Origin: Oligoflexus tunisiensis
Lineage (GTDB): Bacteria; Bdellovibrionota_B; Oligoflexia; Oligoflexales; Oligoflexaceae
Length of the DNA stretch: 64,000 nucleotides
Assembly (NCBI RefSeq): GCF_001748245.1
Contig: NZ_BDFO01000001.1
Coordinates: 4,042,968 to 4,106,967, forward strand
Direction of reading: 5' to 3'
A program made the translations under genes and the position numbers. A model generated the notes under the pieces. The model had not been told where the DNA came from. It worked only from the letters and a program-made list of their open reading frames with translations, and searched no databases. Below, in pieces: positions 18,455 to 27,398 of this stretch; positions within the stretch are counted from its first letter, which is position 1, and every line of letters starts with the position of its first letter.

Positions 18455-21400
18455 ATGAGACTTTTCAGAATCCTAACGGCACTGCAGATCACCCACCTGA
18501 TGGTGACGGCTGGCTGTTCACGTGAAACAAAATTGCGCACGTCCTCACTCAATGCGATCGTGGATTCTGAAGAAGGTGAAAAACTGCCGAAAATATTGGG
18601 ATCCATGCCTATTGCAGCGGAGGTCTCTCAGGCGGGATATGCCCAGAGCACCATCACTTTGGATACTTTACCGTCCGGCAATGGCTTTTCACCTAAACTT
18701 TCACTGGTTTACAGTTCCTCCCTGGGCGCTGGAGACATTGCCGGCTATGGCTGGAGTCTCGCTGGGATAAGCTCCATAAGCCGCTGTCCATCCCATAAGA
18801 AATTCGAAGGCGCGCACAGGGCGATAAGCCTTGATGATAAGGACAGCATTTGCATGGACGGCAAAAAGCTTCTGCTTGTAGAAGGGCAAAATCTTAAAGC
18901 TGGCGCCGTCTACCGGACCTATCTGGACGATTTCAAAAAAATTAGCTTCAACGGCCAGTCATTTGAGGTGATCGCAAGGTCGGGTGAAAGGTGGACACTC
19001 GGTGAAGGCAAGGGCAGCCGTGAATATGGAAACGATACCACCCCATTGACCTGGTATATGAATCGAATCGAGGATAGGAGCGGCAACGCAATCGAATTTT
19101 CCTATCTCGAAAATGGCAGCCGCCTCTATCTTGACAAGGTTTACTATGGTGGCAATCGGGTCTTCAACAAGCCTCATTATCGCTCGGTTGAGTTCAAGTA
19201 CATGGAGTCCGGGCACCCGCAGCGCCGCTATGTGGCGGGAAAGGCTTTTGAGACGGGCCTTATTTTGAACCAGATTGATGTTGCTTCATCTGCCGTCCAG
19301 TGGTCCTACCATCTGACCTACAGGAACATCGAAAATTTCGCCTACCCGGTTCTGGATTCATTCCGTCAATGCTTCAAGAACGCGGCCTGTTTCCCTGCCA
19401 CCAAATTTCACTATCAGGGCGGTCAGACGCCAGACATTAATGAATACGATTCGCTTATCCTCAAGGAATTCTCGACGATGGTTGCCGGAAAGTGGTCCGC
19501 GGGAAATGCGGGTCGGGCCTTCCAGGATATCAATGGGGACGGATTTACTGATTTCATCGCGATCCGAAAGGGCGAGCTTGCCTATAGCCTTGGCAGCCGG
19601 AACGGAATGGGAGAGCAGATTGCAGTACCCCTGTCGGAGACGGAAAATTGGAATCCAAGCTACGACATGTTCTCTCTGAATGACATGGATCAGGACGGAT
19701 ACCCTGATATTGTGGTCTTTCTCAGCAAGGCGACGATGAGTGGGGTTTATGTCTCCCGCTGGAATGGGACTGGTTATGAAGGATTTGAGAAGATCAGTGA
19801 CGGTTTTGGCAAAGGCTGGACCGTGCGATCGGACTTCCGTTATGTTGCCGACGCGAACAACGATGGTCTGCCCGACATTATCGGGATTCGTGCGGATGGA
19901 GTCTATCTAGCTCTTAACCAGAATGGAACCTTTGTCGGTGGTGAAAAACCGGTCCTCGAGGCCATGGGCTTCAATCATCGGTGGTCAAGGGTTGAACATC
20001 CTCGCTTCTTTGTCGATGTCAACGCCGATGGTCTGATCGATATCCTCGGTCTCTGGCGAACCGATGTCCAGGTTGCATTGGGCAACGGCACTGGCTTTGA
20101 TCAACCGACTCAATGGATGAATGGTTTCGGGTATGATCGCTTTTACAGCAATTCGACTGTATTCCGCCGTATAGCGGATATGAACAGCGATGGTCTGATC
20201 GATCTCGTCGGCTATGCTCGTGATGGCATTTATGTGGCGCTCAATACCGGTCATGGATTTGCCCAGGACGAGAAGTGGCTTTCCGATCAGGTGGCATCCA
20301 AACGCTGGGATAGCACCTATGACAGGCGTTTTCTATTTGATGCCAACAGGGATGGCTTTGCCGATTTTGTCGGCTTCAAAAAGGATGGCGTGCAGATTGT
20401 ATATGGAGAGGGGCGGCCAGTTGATGGCAAGTCTCCTGTGGTCTCAGCGCGGCTCACGAAATTACATGATTGGAGTTCGTCTGCCGGCGAAATTGAGATT
20501 GAGGATTTGAACGGCGACGGCAGCCTGGAGTTTCTCTTCTCATCAAAGAATGGATACTGGGGTGCAAACATCAAAAGTGACCCGCTCCAGCTGGTTGGCA
20601 TTGAGGATGGACTCGGCAATTCCACAAGCTTCACGTACGCTGACATTTCCGACTCTCGAGTGTATTCAAAGACAAACCAGCCAAAGTATCCAAAAATCCC
20701 TGTTGCCGGGCATTTCCCTGTCGTTAGGGAAATCAGCAGGACCGGAAGCAATGGCTCCGATTTCAAGGTAAGTTATCGCTACGAGGACGGGGCCTTTGAT
20801 GTAGAGGGATTTGGTTTCATTGGTTTTGCAAAACGCAGGGCTCTCGACCACAATTCGGGCACTGAAACCCACGAATACTATAGTCACGACACAGACCGTC
20901 TGGTCCATGGCAGCCTTGTCAAGGTTGAGACTTTTTCACTGAATGGTGGCCGCAGGATTGTCAGCAGCACCAGCAGTGAGTTGGAGATCAAGGTTTTTGC
21001 AGATCATCCTCTCCATCAGTTCGCTTATGAAAAGTCCTCGACGTCCCGCTTCTTCGATGAAGTTGGCATGGAGATATACACGGTCAAGGTTCAAAATATA
21101 TATGACGATTTCCGAAATGCGAAGCATGTGGAGACAGAGGTCCAGGACAAAAATGGAACCTATAAGACTGTCGTGGAGACGGTTTTCGAGAATGACGAAG
21201 CTACGTGGCAGATCGGCCGCGTGAAACAGATCAAAGCCACGAAGTCAGATTCATCGAATACCAAAAAAATTACCAATATCACAGAGTTTGACTATGATAA
21301 CGACGGGCGTATGTCTTTCGAGCTGCAAGAGCCCAATTCGCCTCTTTGGATCAAGAAGGAGTTTCAGCGGAACCTGAATCCTTATGGACTTGTTGATGCA

Positions 21401-24400
21401 GTTATCACCAGCTGGGGGCCGGAACATGGCAAGAGGCTTGATTTCACCCAGGTGACCTCATCAACGAAGTACGATAGTCAGGGCTTTGTGCGGGATCAGG
21501 TAAATGCACTTGGTCATGTGGCCTCACAGGCTGTTGATCCAGAGACTGGACTCGTCACGGATGCCTGGGATGTCAATGGACTCAAGACCAGCTACACCCA
21601 TGATCAGGCCAATAGAATTGAGACGATTACCACACCCTCACTTGTGACTACCCGGATCGAACGTGGTTACTGTGATGCATCCTGTCCTTCCAAAGCTGGG
21701 ACCTGGCAGAAGGCTTCAACTCCGGGATTTGGCGAAGAGAAGACCTATCTCGATTCATTCGGGAGGGTGCTTCGATCGGTTAGAAGTCTCTCCACTGAGA
21801 AACAGATGGCACAGGACCAGATCTGGCATCCGAATGGTCTGATTTGGAAAGTATCCAAACCTTATTTCGTGGGTGAGCAGCCAAAACACTGGACGGAGTT
21901 GTCCTACGACGATCGCAATCGACAGAAGCGCGCGGATTTTCCGGATCAGACCCATGTCGAGACTGTCTATGATGGTCTGACAACAATCCAATACGATGCC
22001 CTTGGGCGCGCGAAAACTTTTCAAAAGGATGCGCGTGGCCTCTTGCTGCAGGTCACCAACGCAAAAAGTGAGACAATCACCTATCAATACGATGCAGCCG
22101 GACGGATGACCGCCCTCATCGACAATGCCGGGAATATCACCCGCATGGATTACGACGTCCATGGGCGTCGCACCACTATGGTGGATCCGACCACCGGAAC
22201 AACAGTCACCGCGTTCAACGCCTTCGGTTTGCCGGCCGAGGAATCAAATCAGAATACTGGCAGTGAGACATCATACGATGCCCTGGGTCGTATGTTGAAC
22301 AGGACAAGGCTTCTCACAGGGAAGGCGCCATTCGTCGAGACCTTCACCTATGATACTCAGCCCAACGGCATTGGCATGCCTGCCACGGCCAATGGACCAG
22401 ATTCAGCCGTGACTTATCACTATGACCCTTTATCAAGACCGTCCGAAACCGTTCAGGTCCTGCTTGGAAAAACCTATGGCAGCTGGACCAAATATGATGG
22501 CCTTGGGCGTGTCGAGCAGGTCGGATATCCCAGCGGCTTTGCCGTGGATTATGTTTATGGCGGCGTCAGCGAACTTACGGAAATCAGAGCCCAGGGCTCG
22601 CAAAAAGCGCTTTGGAAGCTTCAGGAGCTTTATCCAAGCGGCACCATCCAGAGCTATAAGCTTGGCAATGGCAGCACCGTTTATGTGAACCGCGATGAGC
22701 GAAACGATCGGGTTTCAGCGGATATCGCAACGTCCCCGGACCTTGGAAGTTTGGTTTCGAAGTCCTATGACTACTATGAAAACGGCAATCTCCGTACCCG
22801 CGAAGACGCTGTGACGGGAGTTGCAGAGTCGTTTACTTATGATCCGATCGATAGACTTGAAACCTTCACAGGCCCTGATCTCAAAACTGTCACAATGAAA
22901 TACGATGCAATGGGCCGGATTGAGTCCCGCAGCGACGTGGGAACCTATGAATACGGTCAGGGCTGTACTGACGGCGTGAACAGCCCCTTTGCCCTGAAGA
23001 AAATTGGGACCAGGACTTTCTGCGCGGATGGCCGAGGGAATTTCCTGAAGTCGGACAAAAGAAGCCTTGTTTACAATGCCCTTGATCTGCCTACCGAGGT
23101 CAGAGATGGTGACAACTTTTCACGATTTGTCTACGGTCTGGGCGGGCAGCTGCTCAGCCGTGAGGATCTGGTGGATGGTGAAAAGACCCGAACCCTTTAT
23201 GCAGGTGAGGGTTTTGAAACCTATGAATCGAAGGAAGGCACGGTTCAGCGGCATTATGTTGGTGGTTTTCTTGTGGTTGAGATGGAGGGCTCAGAGTACC
23301 GCGAAAACTATCTTTACAAGGATTATCTCGGCTCGAATCTGGCGGTAGCTAACCACTCTGGTCAGGTGACGGAAAGATTTGATTACGATCCTTTCGGACA
23401 GCGAAGAGATAGCGCGAGCCTTGGCTGGATTGATGGGTTCAAGCCGAAAGCCACCAGCCGTGGTTTTACAGGGCATGAGCAAATTGATGGAATGAATCTG
23501 ATCCACATGAAAGGCCGCATCTACGATCCTACGATCGGGCTGTTCCTTTCTGCAGATCCCTATGTTCAGGATCCAACCGAGATTCAAAACCTGAATCGAT
23601 ACACCTATGTGATGAACAATCCCCTCGCCTATAACGATCCTACTGGGCACTTTTTCAGCCGCAAAACTCTCAAGCACTGGGGAAGACAGATTTCCAATGT
23701 CGGTAAAGGGGTGGTCGATTTCGTTACCAGCCCCGGCAGGTTCCTCTCTCATAACTGGGAAAAGGGACGGACATGGATCAGCAATTCCCAGAATCAACGC
23801 CTTGTCATGTCCATCGCAGTTTCAGCGGCTGCCAGCTGGATAGGGCCAGGCGCGGGTGCCCTTTGGTATCAGCAGATGGCCTATTCGGCCGCTGTTGGCT
23901 ATACCAGCTCCTACGTTGCCTCGGGCGGGGATTCGAAGGCTGCACTAAATGGCGCGATCACTGGAGCGGCTTTTTCTCTGGTCGGGTCAGCTTTTGATAA
24001 AGCGAAGATGACGCCTGCTGTCCGGGTCGGAAAAGTCATGGCACACGGAACTGTTGGCGGTGTCTCAGCTGTTGCTTCGGGTGGGAAGTTTGAATCCGGA
24101 TTCTTATCAGCTGGACTGTCTCAAGCCATCGGGCAGGGGTTGGATGAATCCGGCGTCGGTTTTAGCGATAGCCCCAAAGGCTGGGAGTATGCATCCAACG
24201 CGGCAATAGCAGCTGTCGTCGGTGGCACAGTCTCTGAGGCAACAGGAGGAACTTTTGAGCAAGGCGCTTTGACTGCAGCCATGGGGAGATTGCTTAATGA
24301 TGCACAACATTTGGGAGAAGAACCGGGGCTGGAAGATGGAACGCCGTTGATCGGTGAATTCGTCGATTGGCTTGGCGACAAGATAGAGAAAAACTTGTTC

Positions 24401-24802
24401 GGCGAAGGAGCCTGTATTTCTCTTGGAGAAACCGGAACCAGATTCTGCCCAACAGTTGCTATAGGCACAGTGAGGAATGTAGTAGCCGCTGGAGAAAGCA
24501 GCAAAGTGCTGATTAATTCTACGAGGCAGCTACAGGCCAAATTCAAGCATGCTTCTGATTTTGACGTATTGGGTAATTACAGCAAAGCCAATTCATCGAA
24601 ATTTAGTGCTGCACTGAATCAACATATTAATAGCGAAGGGGTAACAATAATTCAGGGGACATATCGAGGCAACCCTGTGGTACATTATCTTAATCCATCC
24701 ACGCAATTAAATGTTATTACAGACCCAGCAGGGAAATTTATTAGTGGCTGGAGACTCAATCCCGCCCAGGCGCAGAATGTCTTGAACCATGGAGGACTGT
24801 AA
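18455..24802 (+). CDS. SpvB/FG-GAP/Rhs lipoprotein with colicin D-like toxin tip
   Basis: This 2115-residue protein starts with a lipoprotein signal (Cys at residue 21, MVTAGC). An SpvB-type N-terminal domain follows (LPSGNGFSPKLSLVYSSSLG, GYGWSLAGISSISRC), then about seven FG-GAP/VCBS-type calcium-loop repeats such as DINGDGFTDFIAI and DANNDGLPDIIGI (residues about 355-700). After that come a TcdB-middle-like region, many Rhs YD repeats, and the core end encoded at about 23510-23650 (IYDPTIGLFLSADP...NNPLAYNDPTGH). The variable tip has a Gly/Ala-rich, membrane-like stretch, and the last ~95 residues (FKHASDFDVLGNYSK, GTYRGNPVVHYLNP, GKFISGWRLNPAQ) match the colicin D nuclease family, which cleaves tRNA-Arg in the anticodon loop. 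AGGAG lies 9 bases before the ATG. It probably acts as a contact or predation toxin. Confidence 0.9.
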   Translation: MRLFRILTALQITHLMVTAGCSRETKLRTSSLNAIVDSEEGEKLPKILGSMPIAAEVSQAGYAQSTITLDTLPSGNGFSPKLSLVYSSSLGAGDIAGYGWSLAGISSISRCPSHKKFEGAHRAISLDDKDSICMDGKKLLLVEGQNLKAGAVYRTYLDDFKKISFNGQSFEVIARSGERWTLGEGKGSREYGNDTTPLTWYMNRIEDRSGNAIEFSYLENGSRLYLDKVYYGGNRVFNKPHYRSVEFKYMESGHPQRRYVAGKAFETGLILNQIDVASSAVQWSYHLTYRNIENFAYPVLDSFRQCFKNAACFPATKFHYQGGQTPDINEYDSLILKEFSTMVAGKWSAGNAGRAFQDINGDGFTDFIAIRKGELAYSLGSRNGMGEQIAVPLSETENWNPSYDMFSLNDMDQDGYPDIVVFLSKATMSGVYVSRWNGTGYEGFEKISDGFGKGWTVRSDFRYVADANNDGLPDIIGIRADGVYLALNQNGTFVGGEKPVLEAMGFNHRWSRVEHPRFFVDVNADGLIDILGLWRTDVQVALGNGTGFDQPTQWMNGFGYDRFYSNSTVFRRIADMNSDGLIDLVGYARDGIYVALNTGHGFAQDEKWLSDQVASKRWDSTYDRRFLFDANRDGFADFVGFKKDGVQIVYGEGRPVDGKSPVVSARLTKLHDWSSSAGEIEIEDLNGDGSLEFLFSSKNGYWGANIKSDPLQLVGIEDGLGNSTSFTYADISDSRVYSKTNQPKYPKIPVAGHFPVVREISRTGSNGSDFKVSYRYEDGAFDVEGFGFIGFAKRRALDHNSGTETHEYYSHDTDRLVHGSLVKVETFSLNGGRRIVSSTSSELEIKVFADHPLHQFAYEKSSTSRFFDEVGMEIYTVKVQNIYDDFRNAKHVETEVQDKNGTYKTVVETVFENDEATWQIGRVKQIKATKSDSSNTKKITNITEFDYDNDGRMSFELQEPNSPLWIKKEFQRNLNPYGLVDAVITSWGPEHGKRLDFTQVTSSTKYDSQGFVRDQVNALGHVASQAVDPETGLVTDAWDVNGLKTSYTHDQANRIETITTPSLVTTRIERGYCDASCPSKAGTWQKASTPGFGEEKTYLDSFGRVLRSVRSLSTEKQMAQDQIWHPNGLIWKVSKPYFVGEQPKHWTELSYDDRNRQKRADFPDQTHVETVYDGLTTIQYDALGRAKTFQKDARGLLLQVTNAKSETITYQYDAAGRMTALIDNAGNITRMDYDVHGRRTTMVDPTTGTTVTAFNAFGLPAEESNQNTGSETSYDALGRMLNRTRLLTGKAPFVETFTYDTQPNGIGMPATANGPDSAVTYHYDPLSRPSETVQVLLGKTYGSWTKYDGLGRVEQVGYPSGFAVDYVYGGVSELTEIRAQGSQKALWKLQELYPSGTIQSYKLGNGSTVYVNRDERNDRVSADIATSPDLGSLVSKSYDYYENGNLRTREDAVTGVAESFTYDPIDRLETFTGPDLKTVTMKYDAMGRIESRSDVGTYEYGQGCTDGVNSPFALKKIGTRTFCADGRGNFLKSDKRSLVYNALDLPTEVRDGDNFSRFVYGLGGQLLSREDLVDGEKTRTLYAGEGFETYESKEGTVQRHYVGGFLVVEMEGSEYRENYLYKDYLGSNLAVANHSGQVTERFDYDPFGQRRDSASLGWIDGFKPKATSRGFTGHEQIDGMNLIHMKGRIYDPTIGLFLSADPYVQDPTEIQNLNRYTYVMNNPLAYNDPTGHFFSRKTLKHWGRQISNVGKGVVDFVTSPGRFLSHNWEKGRTWISNSQNQRLVMSIAVSAAASWIGPGAGALWYQQMAYSAAVGYTSSYVASGGDSKAALNGAITGAAFSLVGSAFDKAKMTPAVRVGKVMAHGTVGGVSAVASGGKFESGFLSAGLSQAIGQGLDESGVGFSDSPKGWEYASNAAIAAVVGGTVSEATGGTFEQGALTAAMGRLLNDAQHLGEEPGLEDGTPLIGEFVDWLGDKIEKNLFGEGACISLGETGTRFCPTVAIGTVRNVVAAGESSKVLINSTRQLQAKFKHASDFDVLGNYSKANSSKFSAALNQHINSEGVTIIQGTYRGNPVVHYLNPSTQLNVITDPAGKFISGWRLNPAQAQNVLNHGGL

Positions 24803-25036
24803 ATGAGCGGACAGGTTAAGTTAGACCTTTCTGGTGATGAAGCGCTTGTTCTCTTTGAGTGGTTGGCAAGAACCAACTCAACTGACCTAGCAGGCCTCTT
24901 CGAACACGAGGCTGAAAAAATCGTGAGTTGGAATTTGGAGGCAAAGCTCGAAAAATTACTGAGTGAACCCTTGGAAAAAGACTACAAAAGGACACTGGAA
25001 AAAGCACGCGACCGGCTTGCTGCTGCAGGTTCTTGA
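24803..25036 (+). CDS. Probable immunity protein for the colicin D-like toxin
   Basis: The ATG follows the toxin stop codon directly (TAA at 24800-24802, ATG at 24803), and GGAGG lies within the toxin's last codons, so translation is coupled. The product is 77 residues, acidic and helical: LDLSGDEALVLFEWLARTN, then an AEKIVSWNLEAKLEKLL helix and KDYKRTLEKARDRL. Small proteins with this DEALVLFE and C-terminal helix pattern are common next to nuclease toxins with colicin D-type tips. Immunity function is inferred from position and pattern. Confidence 0.7.
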   Translation: MSGQVKLDLSGDEALVLFEWLARTNSTDLAGLFEHEAEKIVSWNLEAKLEKLLSEPLEKDYKRTLEKARDRLAAAGS

Positions 25037-25115
25037 CAGATATTTTAGGATGATCATTGATTAGTTACGGTCGGACTATCCAGTAATTATTGGCCGATAC
25101 AATATTACTGTTTTC

Positions 25116-25195
25116 TGATCACCAGCTGCGGGTGATAGGGGCAGGATACGATCAGGCGGGATTGGTTTCCAAACGTGTGTTCATGAGGCGCTTAC
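25116..25195 (+). repeat. Solo IS66 terminal repeat
   Basis: About 68 of 80 bases match the right end of the IS66 element (TGATCACC..., GGCAGGATACGATCAGGCGG, GGATTGGTTTCC, ATGAGGCGCTTAC). No transposase gene is attached, so it is a relic end left by deletion or a non-autonomous derivative. Confidence 0.75.
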
Positions 25196-25254
25196 AAAGC
25201 ATGTGCCAACACACCTTCAAAAGTGAGGGATGACCAAGGTGTCGAGAAATTTGG

Positions 25255-26645
25255 CGCGAGTTATAAACAGAAGTTGTGGATGAGCTGAAGGAAGGCAGCG
25301 TATCTTAGTCGGACCACTACGACCGACAACCCGTAACTGTAATTATGGGAAATACGCTGTTGAGGAAGACTAGCAATGCTTTGATCGAATTTCCACGAGA
25401 ATCCGAAGGTCCCTTACTGACGGTACTGCGTGAGGGAGCCAGGAAGATATTGGCGCAGGCCATCGAGGTTGAAGTCGATGAATACATCCGAAGACATGCC
25501 GAGCAATTGGACGAGACGGGAAAACGTCTCGTCGTGCGTAACGGCTTCATGCCTGAACGCACGATACAGACTGGTCTCGGCGATATTCCTATCAAGGCTC
25601 CTCGTGTCAATGACCGCAGGAGTGATGAGTCCGGGAAAAGGTTGCGCTTTCACTCTAAGCTACTCCCGCCTTATCTTCGGCGGACAAAAGCTATCGAAGA
25701 ATTGATTCCGTGGCTTTATTTAATGGGTGTATCGACTGGCGACTTCTCGGATGCCTTGACATCCCTCGTCGGGAAAGATGCTCCAGGACTTTCCGCCAGT
25801 ACGGTAACTCGCTTAAAGTCGGTGTGGCAAGACGAATATAGGCAGTGGCGCGAATCGCCACTTGGTAAAAGAAGATTCGTATACATCTGGGCCGACGGCA
25901 TATACTTTAACATCAGACTGGGCGAGGATCTGCGCATGTGCATGCTGGTGATCGTCGGCGCCGATAGCGAGGGCAACAAAGAGATCCTTGCCGTCGAACC
26001 CGGCTATCGAGAGAGCGCGACGAGTTGGAAAGAGATCTTGCTCCGGCTGCGCGATCGAGGCCTGACACCAGCTCCGGAACTCGCTATAGCCGATGGAGCC
26101 CTCGGCTTCTGGGCCGCACTCGCTGAGGTCATGCCCGAGGTCAAAGGACAACGTTGTTGGGTTCACAAGACGGCAAGCGTTCTCGACAAGCTGCCCAAAT
26201 CGAGGCAGCCAGAGGCTAAAGGGATGCTCCACGAGATATACGAGGCCGAGACTCGCGAAAGCGCGGAGAAGGCGTTTAAGCGGTTTATGGAGGTCTTCGA
26301 AGCGAAGCATCCCCGCGCGGCCGAATGCCTTGTGAAGGATAACGATAAGCTCTTGGCGTTCTACGATTTCCCCGCCGAACACTGGCGGCATATCAGAACT
26401 ACGAACCCCATTGAGTCGAGCTTCGCCACGGTCCGATTGCGAACGAAGCGAACGAAGGGATGCGGTTCTGTGGATGCCACGGTTGCGATGACTTTCAAGC
26501 TTCTGATGGATGCGAAGAAAGGGTGGCGGAAGCTGAACGGGCACAAGCTATTGGCGGACGTGATCGACATCACGGTGAAGTTCAAGGACGGGATAAAGAT
26601 GGCTGCCTAAATTCTTTCATCCACAACATTTGACAATATCTCTCG
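25255..26645 (+). mobile_element. IS256-family insertion sequence
   Basis: A full transposase gene is bordered by imperfect inverted repeats: left 25255-25283 and right 26617-26645 share the 11-base core GTTGTGGATGA/TCATCCACAAC and about 12 of the 18 bases outside it. The total length of about 1.39 kb is normal for IS256. No matching target duplication could be fixed beside these ends, so the exact borders are approximate. Confidence 0.75.
25345..26610 (+). CDS. IS256-family transposase
   Basis: The 421-residue protein is a full-length transposase of the mutator/IS256 group. The DDE residues lie in VYIWADGIYFN, ELAIADGALGFW and TTNPIESSFATVRLRTKRTKG, and the QRCWVHKTASVLDKLPK block between the second Asp and the Glu is typical. 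The N-terminal part has the family's VDEYIRRHAE and RNGFMPERTIQTGLGDIPIKA blocks. The frame is intact. The element inserted behind the colicin D immunity gene and next to a solo IS66 end, so this spot collects insertions. Confidence 0.95.
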   Translation: MGNTLLRKTSNALIEFPRESEGPLLTVLREGARKILAQAIEVEVDEYIRRHAEQLDETGKRLVVRNGFMPERTIQTGLGDIPIKAPRVNDRRSDESGKRLRFHSKLLPPYLRRTKAIEELIPWLYLMGVSTGDFSDALTSLVGKDAPGLSASTVTRLKSVWQDEYRQWRESPLGKRRFVYIWADGIYFNIRLGEDLRMCMLVIVGADSEGNKEILAVEPGYRESATSWKEILLRLRDRGLTPAPELAIADGALGFWAALAEVMPEVKGQRCWVHKTASVLDKLPKSRQPEAKGMLHEIYEAETRESAEKAFKRFMEVFEAKHPRAAECLVKDNDKLLAFYDFPAEHWRHIRTTNPIESSFATVRLRTKRTKGCGSVDATVAMTFKLLMDAKKGWRKLNGHKLLADVIDITVKFKDGIKMAA

Positions 26646-27398
26646 TAAGCTCGCGGATCGTATACATCAATCAGTCGCTCAAAAGGGAGAGCGAACGGCT
26701 CGATTTCGATTGAGAGAGCAAGGGTCGGGACGAACGCTCGACCCTTGGTTCCTATCCGAAGGCCGTACTGCTCGAAGCGCTATCATCGCAAAACCTTATG
26801 GCCCTGTGATCCCTTTGAGGTTCCCACAAGTGCACATTTTTTCTGATCCAATGGAACCAACGCAGTGCTATTTTGATGCTAATCCGATAATGGCGTCATG
26901 AAGCCTGCCAGGCATAAGCCGGCTGGTCGGTGCAGGAACGAATGTTTTGCACTACATACCATTACGAACTCTCCGGGAGCGATCGGTGCTTTGACTCCTA
27001 TTGCGAAAGCTCAGGGACCTTTGAGAATTCCTAAAATTGATTCTGAATTCATGAAGGGGCTCGATGACGGCTCCGCTCCGGAAACACAGCTGGAAATAGC
27101 ATCCTCGCAACTCCGAGAGCCTAAATCAGCCTAATGCAAGGCATCCTGCAGTTTCCTTGGCTCACCTGCAAATGACTTTCATTAAGTAAGCGTGCAGTTT
27201 GTACGAAAACGAAAGAGTCGTTGTGGGATCACTGCTTGAGGAGTGCCGCATATGAGACCGGGCTGGATCCAGCTTATCCGGCCGGCCCTTCTCTGCCAGA
27301 TCGCTCTCCACAATGCATCAACTGCCTGCTCATGGTTTTGAAGAGACGCCGCAGGCAACAGCGTAAGATGCGCATTTTTACTCAGTAAGGCTCATGGG
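26646..27398. other. Long intergenic stretch without a supported gene
   Basis: Two short plus-strand frames (26710-26901 and 26898-27134, overlapping by four bases) are open, but neither has a good ribosome-binding site, signal or family resemblance. They may be remnants of genes broken by the IS256 insertion. The final 150 bases contain a GC-rich stretch (GGATCCAGCTTATCCGGCC) and then the leader of the kinase gene at 27399. Confidence 0.35.

Noticed and set aside
25813..26544. Minus-strand frame of 243 codons inside the IS256 transposase
   Set aside because: Antisense to an intact transposase with all catalytic motifs.
26710..27134. Two overlapping small genes after IS256
   Set aside because: No ribosome-binding sites, no recognisable family and Arg/Pro/Ser-rich composition; described as gene-poor instead.
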